Below, piece by piece: positions 15,616-22,675 of a stretch of DNA of 44,511 bases. The stretch covers positions 1 to 44,511 of the forward strand of contig FMUV01000019.1 of the NCBI GenBank assembly GCA_900101355.1, given 5' to 3'. How positions within the stretch are numbered: the stretch's first letter is position 1; each line of letters begins with the position of its first letter. Made by a program: the position numbers and the translations under genes. The notes under the pieces are model-generated. The model was not told where the DNA came from. It saw nothing but the letters and a program-made list of their open reading frames with translations, and ran no database searches. This stretch comes from Ruminococcus sp. YE282. GTDB taxonomy: Bacteria > Bacillota > Clostridia > Oscillospirales > Acutalibacteraceae.

Positions 15616-17264
15616 TGAATAACCGTCAAAAAGAAGTGTATCAAGCAACCCTGCACGATGAACAGGTTGTGATGAAGCGGCTTGAAAGCAATTATACATC
15701 AGCCCTTGCGAGAATCAGAAGAAACATCAAGGAACTGCAAGCAAATCCGCTGACACAATCAAAAGCCTATCAGCTTGAATTTCAAAAGCAGTTGGAAGCA
15801 CAAATTTCAGGCATCCTTGACACACTTCAGGGCAACAACTTTTCAACCATTGCCGATTATCTCAATACTTGTTATCAGACCGGCTTCATCGGTACTGCGT
15901 ATGACTGGCAAGGACAAGGTGTTCCGCTGACGATTCCGATTGACCAAAAGCAGGTTATCAAGGCGGTTCAAAAAACTGGTGATGATTTCAAACTTTCAAA
16001 TAAACTTGGGGTGAACACCAAGCTATTGAAAGAACAAGTCAAAACCGAGTTGCAAAGAGGTCTTGCATCACAAATGACCTATGCTGACATTGCCCGGAAC
16101 ATTACTGAATATGGTCAGTCTGATATGAACAGGTCAATGCTGATTGCACGGACAGAAGGACACAGGGTTCAGAATGATGCCCGGTTGGATGCAATGCAAG
16201 CGGCAAAGAAGAAGGGTGCGGATATTGTTAAACAGTGGGATTCTACCCTTGACGGCAAAACAAGACCGAATCACAGGTTGCTTGATGGTCAAGTCAGGGA
16301 ACTTGATGAAGCCTTTGAAGTGTCTGGAATGAAGGTCAATGCGCCCGGTCATTTCGGCATTGCTGCTGAAGATTGCAACTGTAGGTGTTGCCTTCTCCAA
16401 AGGGCAAGATGGGCATTGAAAGAAAAGGTTGACCCGAACACTGGTGAAGTTACCTATGAGGACAAAGAACCCTATCAGAAATGGAACAATGAAGATGGTG
16501 GGTTCATCAAATGTTCAGGGTTCAAAGATTTTGAACAAAAATATATAAAACAGACAAAATCATTGAAATCATCGTCAAAAGGTGGTAACATTACTATACA
16601 AAGCTGTTCTGACTTTACACAACTGTCTGATTATTTACAAAAGAACTATGGAATACAGATGCACCCATCTGTTTCAAAATTATCTTTGGATGTTGTCAAA
16701 AGACCCTTGATGGGATATGAAGATATGGTTCAAGATTTTCCCGAACTTGGTCAATCAGTTCAAACTGTTATGACTTCCAATAGGGGTGTAATGAGTTGCG
16801 CAGGTGACAAAATCAGTTTCAATCCTGCATATTTTAGTGATTTGCAAAAGTTGGAAGGGTTGTGTCAGCAATATGGCGGTGGATGGTGGGTGGCAAATGT
16901 TAGCCCTGAATCAATAGGAGTTCATGAATCAGCCCACGCGGTTGAATGGATATTGTGTCAGATGAACCCATCCAATGTTTATGATTGGCAAAAAATCATG
17001 GCATACAATCAATGTGCTGAAGCAAAAGGAATAGTCAGTCGAGCTTGTAAAAATATTAAAAAGACACCATTCGGAAAAGGAAAAAAGAACGATGAACTAA
17101 AACAAGGTATTTCAAGGTATGCTTTAGATAATCCATCAGAAACGTTGGCTGAAGCATTTGCTGATGTATATGCTAATGGAAAAAATGCACACCCATTATC
17201 AACAGAAATCAGGAAACTGACTGTTGAACGATATAAACATTTGAAAGGTGGCGGTGTCCCGTGA
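15615..17264 (+). CDS. MuF-type head protein with C-terminal metallopeptidase-like domain
   Basis: 549 aa. Residues 1-290 are a Phage_Mu_F minor head protein: helical N-terminus, ARTEGHRVQNDARLDA near 178, WDSTLDGKTRPNH near 210, and the Cys cluster CNCRCC. Normal MuF proteins end near here. The extra 250 residues carry HESAH at about 437-441 and ETLAEAF at about 509-515, the arrangement of an HExxH zincin with a distal glutamate. MuF proteins fused to toxin domains are a described class delivered with the virion. Translation from ATG 15615 is coupled to the portal stop. Toxin or host-targeting protease activity is inference. Confidence 0.85.
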   Translation: MNNRQKEVYQATLHDEQVVMKRLESNYTSALARIRRNIKELQANPLTQSKAYQLEFQKQLEAQISGILDTLQGNNFSTIADYLNTCYQTGFIGTAYDWQGQGVPLTIPIDQKQVIKAVQKTGDDFKLSNKLGVNTKLLKEQVKTELQRGLASQMTYADIARNITEYGQSDMNRSMLIARTEGHRVQNDARLDAMQAAKKKGADIVKQWDSTLDGKTRPNHRLLDGQVRELDEAFEVSGMKVNAPGHFGIAAEDCNCRCCLLQRARWALKEKVDPNTGEVTYEDKEPYQKWNNEDGGFIKCSGFKDFEQKYIKQTKSLKSSSKGGNITIQSCSDFTQLSDYLQKNYGIQMHPSVSKLSLDVVKRPLMGYEDMVQDFPELGQSVQTVMTSNRGVMSCAGDKISFNPAYFSDLQKLEGLCQQYGGGWWVANVSPESIGVHESAHAVEWILCQMNPSNVYDWQKIMAYNQCAEAKGIVSRACKNIKKTPFGKGKKNDELKQGISRYALDNPSETLAEAFADVYANGKNAHPLSTEIRKLTVERYKHLKGGGVP

Positions 17265-17413
17265 GGTTACCCGAAATTTGGGATAATTGGGTTACTTATG
17301 ATGATAACGGTATTTCAGGCATTAGAGATGATGCCCCTGATAATGTAAAACAGGAATTTGAAAAATACTTAAATCAACAAAAAGACCTTGAAACAGCGCA
17401 TACTAAAATTTGA
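17261..17413 (+). CDS. Small acidic protein coupled to the MuF fusion, candidate immunity partner
   Basis: 50 aa from GTG 17261, overlapping the MuF stop (GTGA), with AAAGGTGGCGG upstream. Acidic (about a dozen Asp/Glu), Trp-containing N-terminus LPEIWDNW and a short helical C-terminus. It is followed at once by a terminator, so it belongs to the MuF fusion transcript and not to the scaffold gene. A small acidic protein directly after a toxin-like domain suggests an inhibitor or immunity protein; no family is recognised. Confidence 0.6.
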   Translation: MRLPEIWDNWVTYDDNGISGIRDDAPDNVKQEFEKYLNQQKDLETAHTKI

Positions 17414-17424
17414 TTTACTGATTG

Positions 17425-17448
17425 AAGCACCTGCAAGGGTGCTTTTTT
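17425..17448 (+). terminator. Rho-independent terminator
   Basis: AGCACC-TGCAA-GGGTGCT followed by TTTTT. It separates the MuF fusion and its partner from the scaffold-capsid genes. Confidence 0.85.
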
Positions 17449-17542
17449 CATACCATTTTTCATCTTCAAAGGTCAGATGTAAAAGAGAGGTATTTCAATC
17501 AAGACATAACTTGTAAAAATTGTAGTTGAAAGGATGAACAAA

Positions 17543-18133
17543 ATGACATTACAGGAAATCTTGAAAGCAAAAGGACTGGACGATGCGGCGGTTGAATCCG
17601 TCATCGGTGAAATGAAACAGAACAAAATCTTCACGGCATCGGAAGAAAACCTTGATGTTCGCTATGGCAAACTGAAAGGTGATTTTGATGCACTGACCAA
17701 ACAGCACGGTGAATCCACCACCCTGATTGAACAGTTGAAGAAAGACAGCAAGGGCAATGAAGCCTTGCAGGGCAAAATCACCGAGTATGAAGGAAAGATT
17801 CAGCAGATGGAAAAAGAGCTTCAGCAGACCAAGGTCGATGCGGCACTGAAAGTGGCGTTGCTTGAAGCAAAGGTCACTGACGTTGATTATCTGACTTTCA
17901 AGATCAAGGAAAAGGGTGAAGTCACCCTTGGTGATGATGGCAAAATCAAGGGTATTGATGACACCATTGCCGCATTGAAAACACAGTACCCACAGCATTT
18001 TTCAACGGAATCAAAAAAGAAGATTGATGAAAACAAACTTCCTGACGGCGATGGACACAATGAGGGCGGTTCAGAGCCTAAAACACTTGCAGAAGCCCTT
18101 GAATTAAAATACAATCCGCAAACAGCGGAATGA
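17543..18133 (+). CDS. Capsid scaffolding protein, phage GP20 family
   Basis: 196 aa from ATG 17543 (9 nt after AAAGG; ATG 17534 is too close). Highly charged coiled coil at about 40-100 (EQLKKDSKGNEALQGKI..., QQMEKELQQTK), then ALLEAKVTDVDYLTFKI and an Asn/Gly/Asp-rich C-terminal segment. This is the layout of the Phage_GP20 minor structural/scaffold family placed directly before the major capsid gene. It guides prohead assembly and is removed before DNA packaging. Confidence 0.85.
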   Translation: MTLQEILKAKGLDDAAVESVIGEMKQNKIFTASEENLDVRYGKLKGDFDALTKQHGESTTLIEQLKKDSKGNEALQGKITEYEGKIQQMEKELQQTKVDAALKVALLEAKVTDVDYLTFKIKEKGEVTLGDDGKIKGIDDTIAALKTQYPQHFSTESKKKIDENKLPDGDGHNEGGSEPKTLAEALELKYNPQTAE

Positions 18134-18147
18134 AAGGATGATTGATT

Positions 18148-19152
18148 ATGGCAATGACACTTGAACAGATCAAGGTCGCAATGAATGACAAGGTGTTCGG
18201 CAAGATCGTTGACATCTTTTACAGGGAATCGGAAATTCTGACACTGCTTCCCTTTGATGATTGTGTAGCAGAGGGCGGCGGCAACAGCACCCTGCGTTAC
18301 ACCTATGTCAGAAAGGTTCTTCCTGCGCTTGCAGAGTTCAGAAAGCTGTATGGTGAATATACCGCATCGGAAGCAACTGTTGAACAGTTTATTGCACAGC
18401 TTGCAATTATGGGCGGCAAGATTCAGATTGACAGAGTGTTGAACAAGGCAAACGGTCGCTTCAACAACTTTGCCTATCAGCTTGAAGAACACATCAAGGC
18501 GGTTGCATCCCTTTTCAATTACACGCTGATTAATGGTGATGCAGTAACAACTGCAAGCGGTGACCATCCCGAATTTGAAGGTCTTGATTCGATGGTTGCA
18601 GGTACAACCACCGAGTACAACGCTAATGGAAGCATCGACCTTTCCACAATGGCGGCACTGAAGCAGAACGCTGATGAATTTTATGAAAAGCTGACCATTC
18701 TTGCGGCTGAAACAGATGCCGATGCGCTTCTGATGAACACCAAGATGATTTCCAAGATTCAGACGGTGGCAAGAATCCTTGGTTACAAGACCGAATCCGA
18801 ACAGGCTTTTGGCAAGAAGGTCATCAGCCTTGATGGTCTGCGTTTCATCGACATGAAGAATCACTACACCATCAATGATGGTCATGCAACCGCAAATGCG
18901 GTCATTCCTGTTGCTACAAAGACCATCGGCGGTTCTTCCGTTACCGGCGTTACTGACATCTATGGTGTCAAGTTTGACGTAAATGACGGCTTCCACGGCA
19001 TCACAATGAACGGTTCTTCTGTTGTTGAATCCTTCTTGCCCGATTTCAGCAAGCCTGACCCGGTCAAAGATGCGGAACTGGAACTTGTTGCCGCAACTGT
19101 CCTGAAGAACACACAGCACGCTGGTGTTCTCCGTAACATCAAGATTGCATAA
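18148..19152 (+). CDS. Major capsid protein, HK97-like
   Basis: 334 aa. Position after the scaffold, the length and the sequence pattern support a HK97-fold capsid subunit: an N-terminal helix, LRYTYVRKV strand, a long helix with FAYQLEEHIKAVASLFNY (spine helix), and an A-domain with DADALLMNTKMISKIQTVARILG. Start ATG 18148 has AAAGGATG 9-13 nt ahead. Codon use is strongly biased, as usual for an abundant structural protein, which also leaves a long open frame on the opposite strand. Confidence 0.85.
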   Translation: MAMTLEQIKVAMNDKVFGKIVDIFYRESEILTLLPFDDCVAEGGGNSTLRYTYVRKVLPALAEFRKLYGEYTASEATVEQFIAQLAIMGGKIQIDRVLNKANGRFNNFAYQLEEHIKAVASLFNYTLINGDAVTTASGDHPEFEGLDSMVAGTTTEYNANGSIDLSTMAALKQNADEFYEKLTILAAETDADALLMNTKMISKIQTVARILGYKTESEQAFGKKVISLDGLRFIDMKNHYTINDGHATANAVIPVATKTIGGSSVTGVTDIYGVKFDVNDGFHGITMNGSSVVESFLPDFSKPDPVKDAELELVAATVLKNTQHAGVLRNIKIA

Positions 19153-19168
19153 GAAAGGATGAAAAACA

Positions 19169-19408
19169 ATGGCTGATACAAACAAGAAGCCCGAAACCAA
19201 GGGCGAACAGAACACAAATGAAACTGCTGAGGAACCCAAGAAGAAAGCCCCTAAAAAGGCAAAGACCTTCACTGTTACAGTTGAAAACAATTTCACCGGC
19301 GTTGGCGCAGGCGGCGTTGCCTTTGCGAACGGCAAAGCGGTTGGTGTAAATGAAAGAATGGCTGAATGGTTCAGAAACCACAAGGGCTATTCCGTTACCA
19401 CTGACTAA
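19169..19408 (+). CDS. Small head protein after the capsid gene
   Basis: 79 aa. A Lys/Glu/Asn-rich disordered N-terminal third (KKPETKGEQNTNE...EEPKKKAPKKAK) precedes a compact beta-rich part ending VNERMAEWFRNHKGYSV. Such proteins commonly follow the capsid gene in clostridial siphophages; a head-decoration or stabilising role is possible but not shown. Ribosome site AAAGGATGA-n-ATG as in neighbours. Confidence 0.65.
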   Translation: MADTNKKPETKGEQNTNETAEEPKKKAPKKAKTFTVTVENNFTGVGAGGVAFANGKAVGVNERMAEWFRNHKGYSVTTD

Positions 19409-19420
19409 ATTTCAACACAT

Positions 19421-19462
19421 AACCCCTGACTTTTTCTGATGAAGTCAGGGGTTTTATTTTTT
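19421..19462 (+). terminator. Strong rho-independent terminator
   Basis: AACCCCTGACTT pairs with AAGTCAGGGGTT (loop TTTCTGATG), followed by TTATTTTTT. It closes the scaffold-capsid unit, probably allowing higher expression of capsid than of connector genes. Confidence 0.9.
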
Positions 19463-19483
19463 GAATAGAAAGGGGTGTTGACA

Positions 19484-20014
19484 ATGATTATTGATGTCAA
19501 GGAACTGACAAAAATTTCTGATTTTGATGGGGTTGATGAAGCAGTATTGCAGATGAAACTTGATGCGATTGAAGAACTTGTCAGAGCCTACACCAACAAC
19601 AATTTCCAAAACAGAAAAATCAGATTTTCAGCACCTTCCAACGCAAACCGCATTGACGGTTGGTGCGAATACATCCGAGAGGGTGACACCATTCAAATCA
19701 CTGATTCAATCAATGATGGTTTGTATGTGGTCAAGAAAATGAAAAGGGTGGGTCACACCATTGAACTTGACAAAGAACTGTTTGATGCACCCTATAACCT
19801 TATCACCAAGGTTCAATACCCGGCTTCATTCAAAGAAGGTGTCATCAATCTGATGATGTGGGATGTTCAGAACCGTGAAAAGGTTGGTATTCAGTCGGAA
19901 ACCCTTTCAAGACATAGTGTGACATATTTTCAGCAGGATGCAAACAATCAGTTGATGGGTTATCCCATCACCCTTCTTGGCTTCCTGAAACCCTACATCA
20001 AAGCGAGGTTTTAA
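19484..20014 (+). CDS. Head-tail connector protein
   Basis: 176 aa. The N-terminal IEELVRAYTNNNF-type helix is typical of phage DNA-packaging/connector proteins of the gp6/gp15 group. The rest is beta-rich (DGLYVVKKMKRVG..IELDKELFD), ending in a C-terminal FLKPYIKARF. It would sit under the portal as an adaptor ring. Start ATG 19484, 8 nt after AAAGGGG. Confidence 0.75.
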   Translation: MIIDVKELTKISDFDGVDEAVLQMKLDAIEELVRAYTNNNFQNRKIRFSAPSNANRIDGWCEYIREGDTIQITDSINDGLYVVKKMKRVGHTIELDKELFDAPYNLITKVQYPASFKEGVINLMMWDVQNREKVGIQSETLSRHSVTYFQQDANNQLMGYPITLLGFLKPYIKARF

Positions 20015-20017
20015 CCT

Positions 20018-20437
20018 ATGAAAAAGATTGGTGGAAACCTGATTGCATTGTTGCAGGTTAAAGATGAAGGCGAAAAGAACAGCATCGGTGAACGCACACA
20101 CACTTGGGTTGACGTTGCATCAGTTAAAGGTTGGTTGGATTTCTCAAACGGCGAATCATCAAACACCAATTTCAATTCTAAAATTCAGGAATCCACCCAC
20201 ATTTTTCTTTGTGATTTTCAATCCTTCAAAGGTCTTTCAGGTCAATGGGTGTGGGATGCGCTGAATTTTGTCAACGGCAAAATTTCCGATGCGACATTGC
20301 AGAAAACTGTTGATGCTACAAGCGAGAACGCAAGGATGCTGATTGATGGTCAGGTCTATCAGATACAAGTCATTGATGACCCCATGACTATGCACCAACA
20401 CCTTGAAATTTATTTGAAGTTTGTTGGTGGTCAGTGA
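20018..20437 (+). CDS. Head closure/neck protein
   Basis: 139 aa, beta-rich, with VKGWLDFSNG and HIFLCDF near the centre and QVYQIQVIDDPMTMHQHLEIYLKFVG at the C-terminus. This is the pattern of head-closure (gp16-like) proteins in this slot of the connector cassette. It lies 3 nt after the connector gene. Assignment rests mainly on position and size. Confidence 0.65.
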   Translation: MKKIGGNLIALLQVKDEGEKNSIGERTHTWVDVASVKGWLDFSNGESSNTNFNSKIQESTHIFLCDFQSFKGLSGQWVWDALNFVNGKISDATLQKTVDATSENARMLIDGQVYQIQVIDDPMTMHQHLEIYLKFVGGQ

Positions 20438-20847
20438 TGGGCAAAGTCAGTTTTGAGGATAACAGGATGCGGTGCAAAGCCGCCCTTGCGGATGCAGGGG
20501 TTGCATTTCTTCACGAAGCGGCAGGGGAATTGGTCAGTCAGACGGCACGAAACAGCAGGGTCAGAACCGGTCAGACAAAGGGTTCTTGGGACTATGTTGT
20601 TGATGAAGCAGAACTGACTGCAACCATCGGTTCACCCTTGGAAAATGCAATTTGGGAAGAATTTGGAACAGGCGAATATGCACTGAACGGAAACGGCAGA
20701 AAAGGCGGTTGGTACTATGTGGATGAAAAAGGCGATGGTCATTTCACACACGGTAAAAAGCCGAACAGGGCATTATGGAACGCAATGGAAACCCTGAAAC
20801 CGAGCCTTCAAGCCGCATTGGAAGAACATTTGAAAGGATTGAACTGA
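20437..20847 (+). CDS. HK97 gp10-like tail-component protein
   Basis: 136 aa. The pattern SRVRTGQTKGSWDYVV, then NAIWEEFGTGEYALNG and a C-terminal helical stretch, matches the HK97-gp10_like family of tail completion proteins joining tail tube and neck. ATG 20437 lies in the overlap GTGATG with the preceding stop. Confidence 0.78.
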   Translation: MGKVSFEDNRMRCKAALADAGVAFLHEAAGELVSQTARNSRVRTGQTKGSWDYVVDEAELTATIGSPLENAIWEEFGTGEYALNGNGRKGGWYYVDEKGDGHFTHGKKPNRALWNAMETLKPSLQAALEEHLKGLN

Positions 20848-20848
20848 T

Positions 20849-21220
20849 ATGACTGATGTTCTTGCTTTTGTGTCAGACCAAATGGAAACACTTGGTCTGA
20901 CCTATGAATTTATGCAAATGACAAAAACGCCCTTGACCTATCCTTACTGGGTCGGTGAGGTCACCGAACCCGAAAACATCACCGAGGATGGCAAGTGTGA
21001 ACCTACTGTCATTTTGACTGGATTCACAAGGGGTAGTTTTTTAGAACTTGAACAGCAAAAAACAGCAATCAAAGACCATTTTTTGCACGGTCAAACAACC
21101 ATCAAGAACGGAACGGCGGTTGCAGTCTTTTATGGTGGTTCTTTAACAATCCCCATTGAAGATGATGACCTGAAGAAATGTCAGGTCAATTTATCAATAA
21201 AAACTTGGAAAGGAAAATGA
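20849..21220 (+). CDS. Tail terminator-like protein
   Basis: 123 aa, located between the gp10-like protein and the major tail protein, where siphophages encode the tail terminator. Contains PYWVGEVTEPEN and ILTGFTRGS, and ends KKCQVNLSIKTWKGK. Ribosome site AAAGGATTGAACTGATATG. Assigned mostly from order and length. Confidence 0.65.
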   Translation: MTDVLAFVSDQMETLGLTYEFMQMTKTPLTYPYWVGEVTEPENITEDGKCEPTVILTGFTRGSFLELEQQKTAIKDHFLHGQTTIKNGTAVAVFYGGSLTIPIEDDDLKKCQVNLSIKTWKGK

Positions 21221-21223
21221 TTC

Positions 21224-21937
21224 ATGTATAACGAATTTACAAAGCATGGTGTTACTGAGAAAACACCCAAGTCTATTATGCTTGGTGCAGGTACACTTCA
21301 TAAAGGCTTGAAGTTTGGTTATCACGCTTTGACTGCTGAACCTGCTGACTGGGCAACCAATTACAAGAATTATTATGCCAAAAGCGATGCTGACCACTAC
21401 GCCAAACTGGACGGCGATGCGGCACCGGCATTTGATTCAAGCATCCATTTCTACAAAGGATGGAACGCAAAAGAAACACTGATTGGTGCGACATCTGGCG
21501 GCAACAAAGTCAGCATCAAGCCTGAAGTTATCGACGTTGATGTTGATGGTGCGTTGGTCAAGGTCAAGGGTCTTACTTTCAAACAGGGTGAGGTTGCAAC
21601 CCTTGAAACAAACCTTGTTGAAATCACACCTGACCTGCTGAAAAACACCTTGATTGGTGAAACTGTTGATTCCGATGTTGAAGGTTTTGCCCTGCTTGAA
21701 TCCAAACCCGACATTCAGGAAGGTGACTATTTTGAAAACCTTGCTTTTGTCGGTTGGAGAACGGACAACACACCCATCATCATCATTTTTGACAATGCGC
21801 TTTGCACAACCGGCTTTGAAGGTGAAGCAAAGAACAAGGAAAACACAGTGGTCAAGGTAACCTTTGAGTGCTATCAGGATGTTACCGCTGACCTCATGGT
21901 GCTTCCTTATCACATCTATTATCCTACACAGGGTTAA
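21224..21937 (+). CDS. Major tail (tube) protein
   Basis: 237 aa with a beta-rich layout: N-terminal KSIMLGAGTLHKGLK, a central IKPEVIDVDVDGALVKVKGL strand pair, and a C-terminal FEGEAKNKENTVVKVTFECYQDV. This matches siphophage tail-tube proteins, and the gene precedes the chaperone pair and tape measure as expected. Preceded by AAAGGAAAATGATTC, start ATG 21224. Confidence 0.8.
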   Translation: MYNEFTKHGVTEKTPKSIMLGAGTLHKGLKFGYHALTAEPADWATNYKNYYAKSDADHYAKLDGDAAPAFDSSIHFYKGWNAKETLIGATSGGNKVSIKPEVIDVDVDGALVKVKGLTFKQGEVATLETNLVEITPDLLKNTLIGETVDSDVEGFALLESKPDIQEGDYFENLAFVGWRTDNTPIIIIFDNALCTTGFEGEAKNKENTVVKVTFECYQDVTADLMVLPYHIYYPTQG

Positions 21938-21957
21938 ACAGAAAGGACAGTTGAACA

Positions 21958-22362
21958 ATGGACGAAGTAACAAATAAGAAACCCTATACATTCAGAAAAT
22001 TACAGGCAACGGATATTGCACCGATGGCGACGGTCATCAGCAAGATTGGTATTGACCAGTTCACAGACTGCTTTGCATCTACTGGTGACTTGGCAAAGAT
22101 TTTCAGGGACAAAACCAAGACCAAGGAAGCAATCACCAACATTGCCGGAATGAAAATTGCCTTTAAGGTGGCAAACATCGTTCTTGCACATTATGGTGAA
22201 TGTCAGAATGACATCTTTGCATTACTTGCAGATGTCAGCGGTCTGACCGTTAAAGAAATCAGCGAAATGTCACCGGCAACATTTGCAAAGATGCTGATTG
22301 ACTTCATCAAGATGGATGACTTTGCGGATTTTTTCAAGGTTGCTTTGGAATTGCTCAACTAA
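21958..22362 (+). CDS. Tail assembly chaperone, gpG-like
   Basis: 134 aa, mostly helical, directly before a second short frame and the tape measure, the canonical place of the G/GT chaperones that coat the tape measure during tail assembly. A TTTTTTC slippery heptamer lies 25 nt before its stop in the correct register, so part of the product is probably extended by a -1 frameshift (next entry). Confidence 0.75.
   Translation: MDEVTNKKPYTFRKLQATDIAPMATVISKIGIDQFTDCFASTGDLAKIFRDKTKTKEAITNIAGMKIAFKVANIVLAHYGECQNDIFALLADVSGLTVKEISEMSPATFAKMLIDFIKMDDFADFFKVALELLN
22329..22335 (+). other. Probable -1 programmed ribosomal frameshift site
   Basis: Zero-frame reading is GAT TTT TTC AAG, so the heptamer is T-TTT-TTC, a usable -1 slippery sequence. 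After slippage translation continues CAA GGT TGC TTT GGA with no stop through to 22658, giving a fused product of about 233 aa. The frame of the second reading is exactly -1 relative to the first. Confidence 0.6.
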
Positions 22363-22376
22363 CATACATCAAGTGG

Positions 22377-22658
22377 ATGGACTTGCTATTTAAAAGATAT
22401 GCAAGTCCATTTTTGCTTGTTGACCAAATGATTTTAACTGGTAACTTTGCAGTATTTGTTGCAAAACTGGTTGAACTGGATACAGATGAAAAATTATGGC
22501 AATTCTTCCTGCACAAAGTTGATGAAGAAAAATCATTCAATGATTGGAAAGCATCACTTGGAGTTGACCAACAAGCAGAAACACAGATGTCAAATGACGA
22601 AATCAAAGCAACAGTTCAAAGTTCATTTTCAATTTTGAACGGCTATGAACCCACATAA
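22377..22658 (+). CDS. Tail assembly chaperone C-terminal part, gpT-like
   Basis: 93 aa if read from ATG 22377, but its frame is open upstream past 22326 and no ribosome site precedes the ATG, so it is probably made mainly as the GT fusion by frameshifting. WMDLLFKRYASPFLL followed by DQMILTGNF resembles the second chaperone frame of clostridial siphophages. Confidence 0.7.
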   Translation: MDLLFKRYASPFLLVDQMILTGNFAVFVAKLVELDTDEKLWQFFLHKVDEEKSFNDWKASLGVDQQAETQMSNDEIKATVQSSFSILNGYEPT

Positions 22659-22675
22659 GAAAGGGGGTGCATTGA

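Noticed and set aside
17887..19383. A 498-codon open frame on the minus strand
   Set aside because: It is the antisense shadow of the scaffold and capsid genes, whose biased codon use removes stops on the other strand. No ribosome site, no family resemblance, and it crosses several intergenic gaps.
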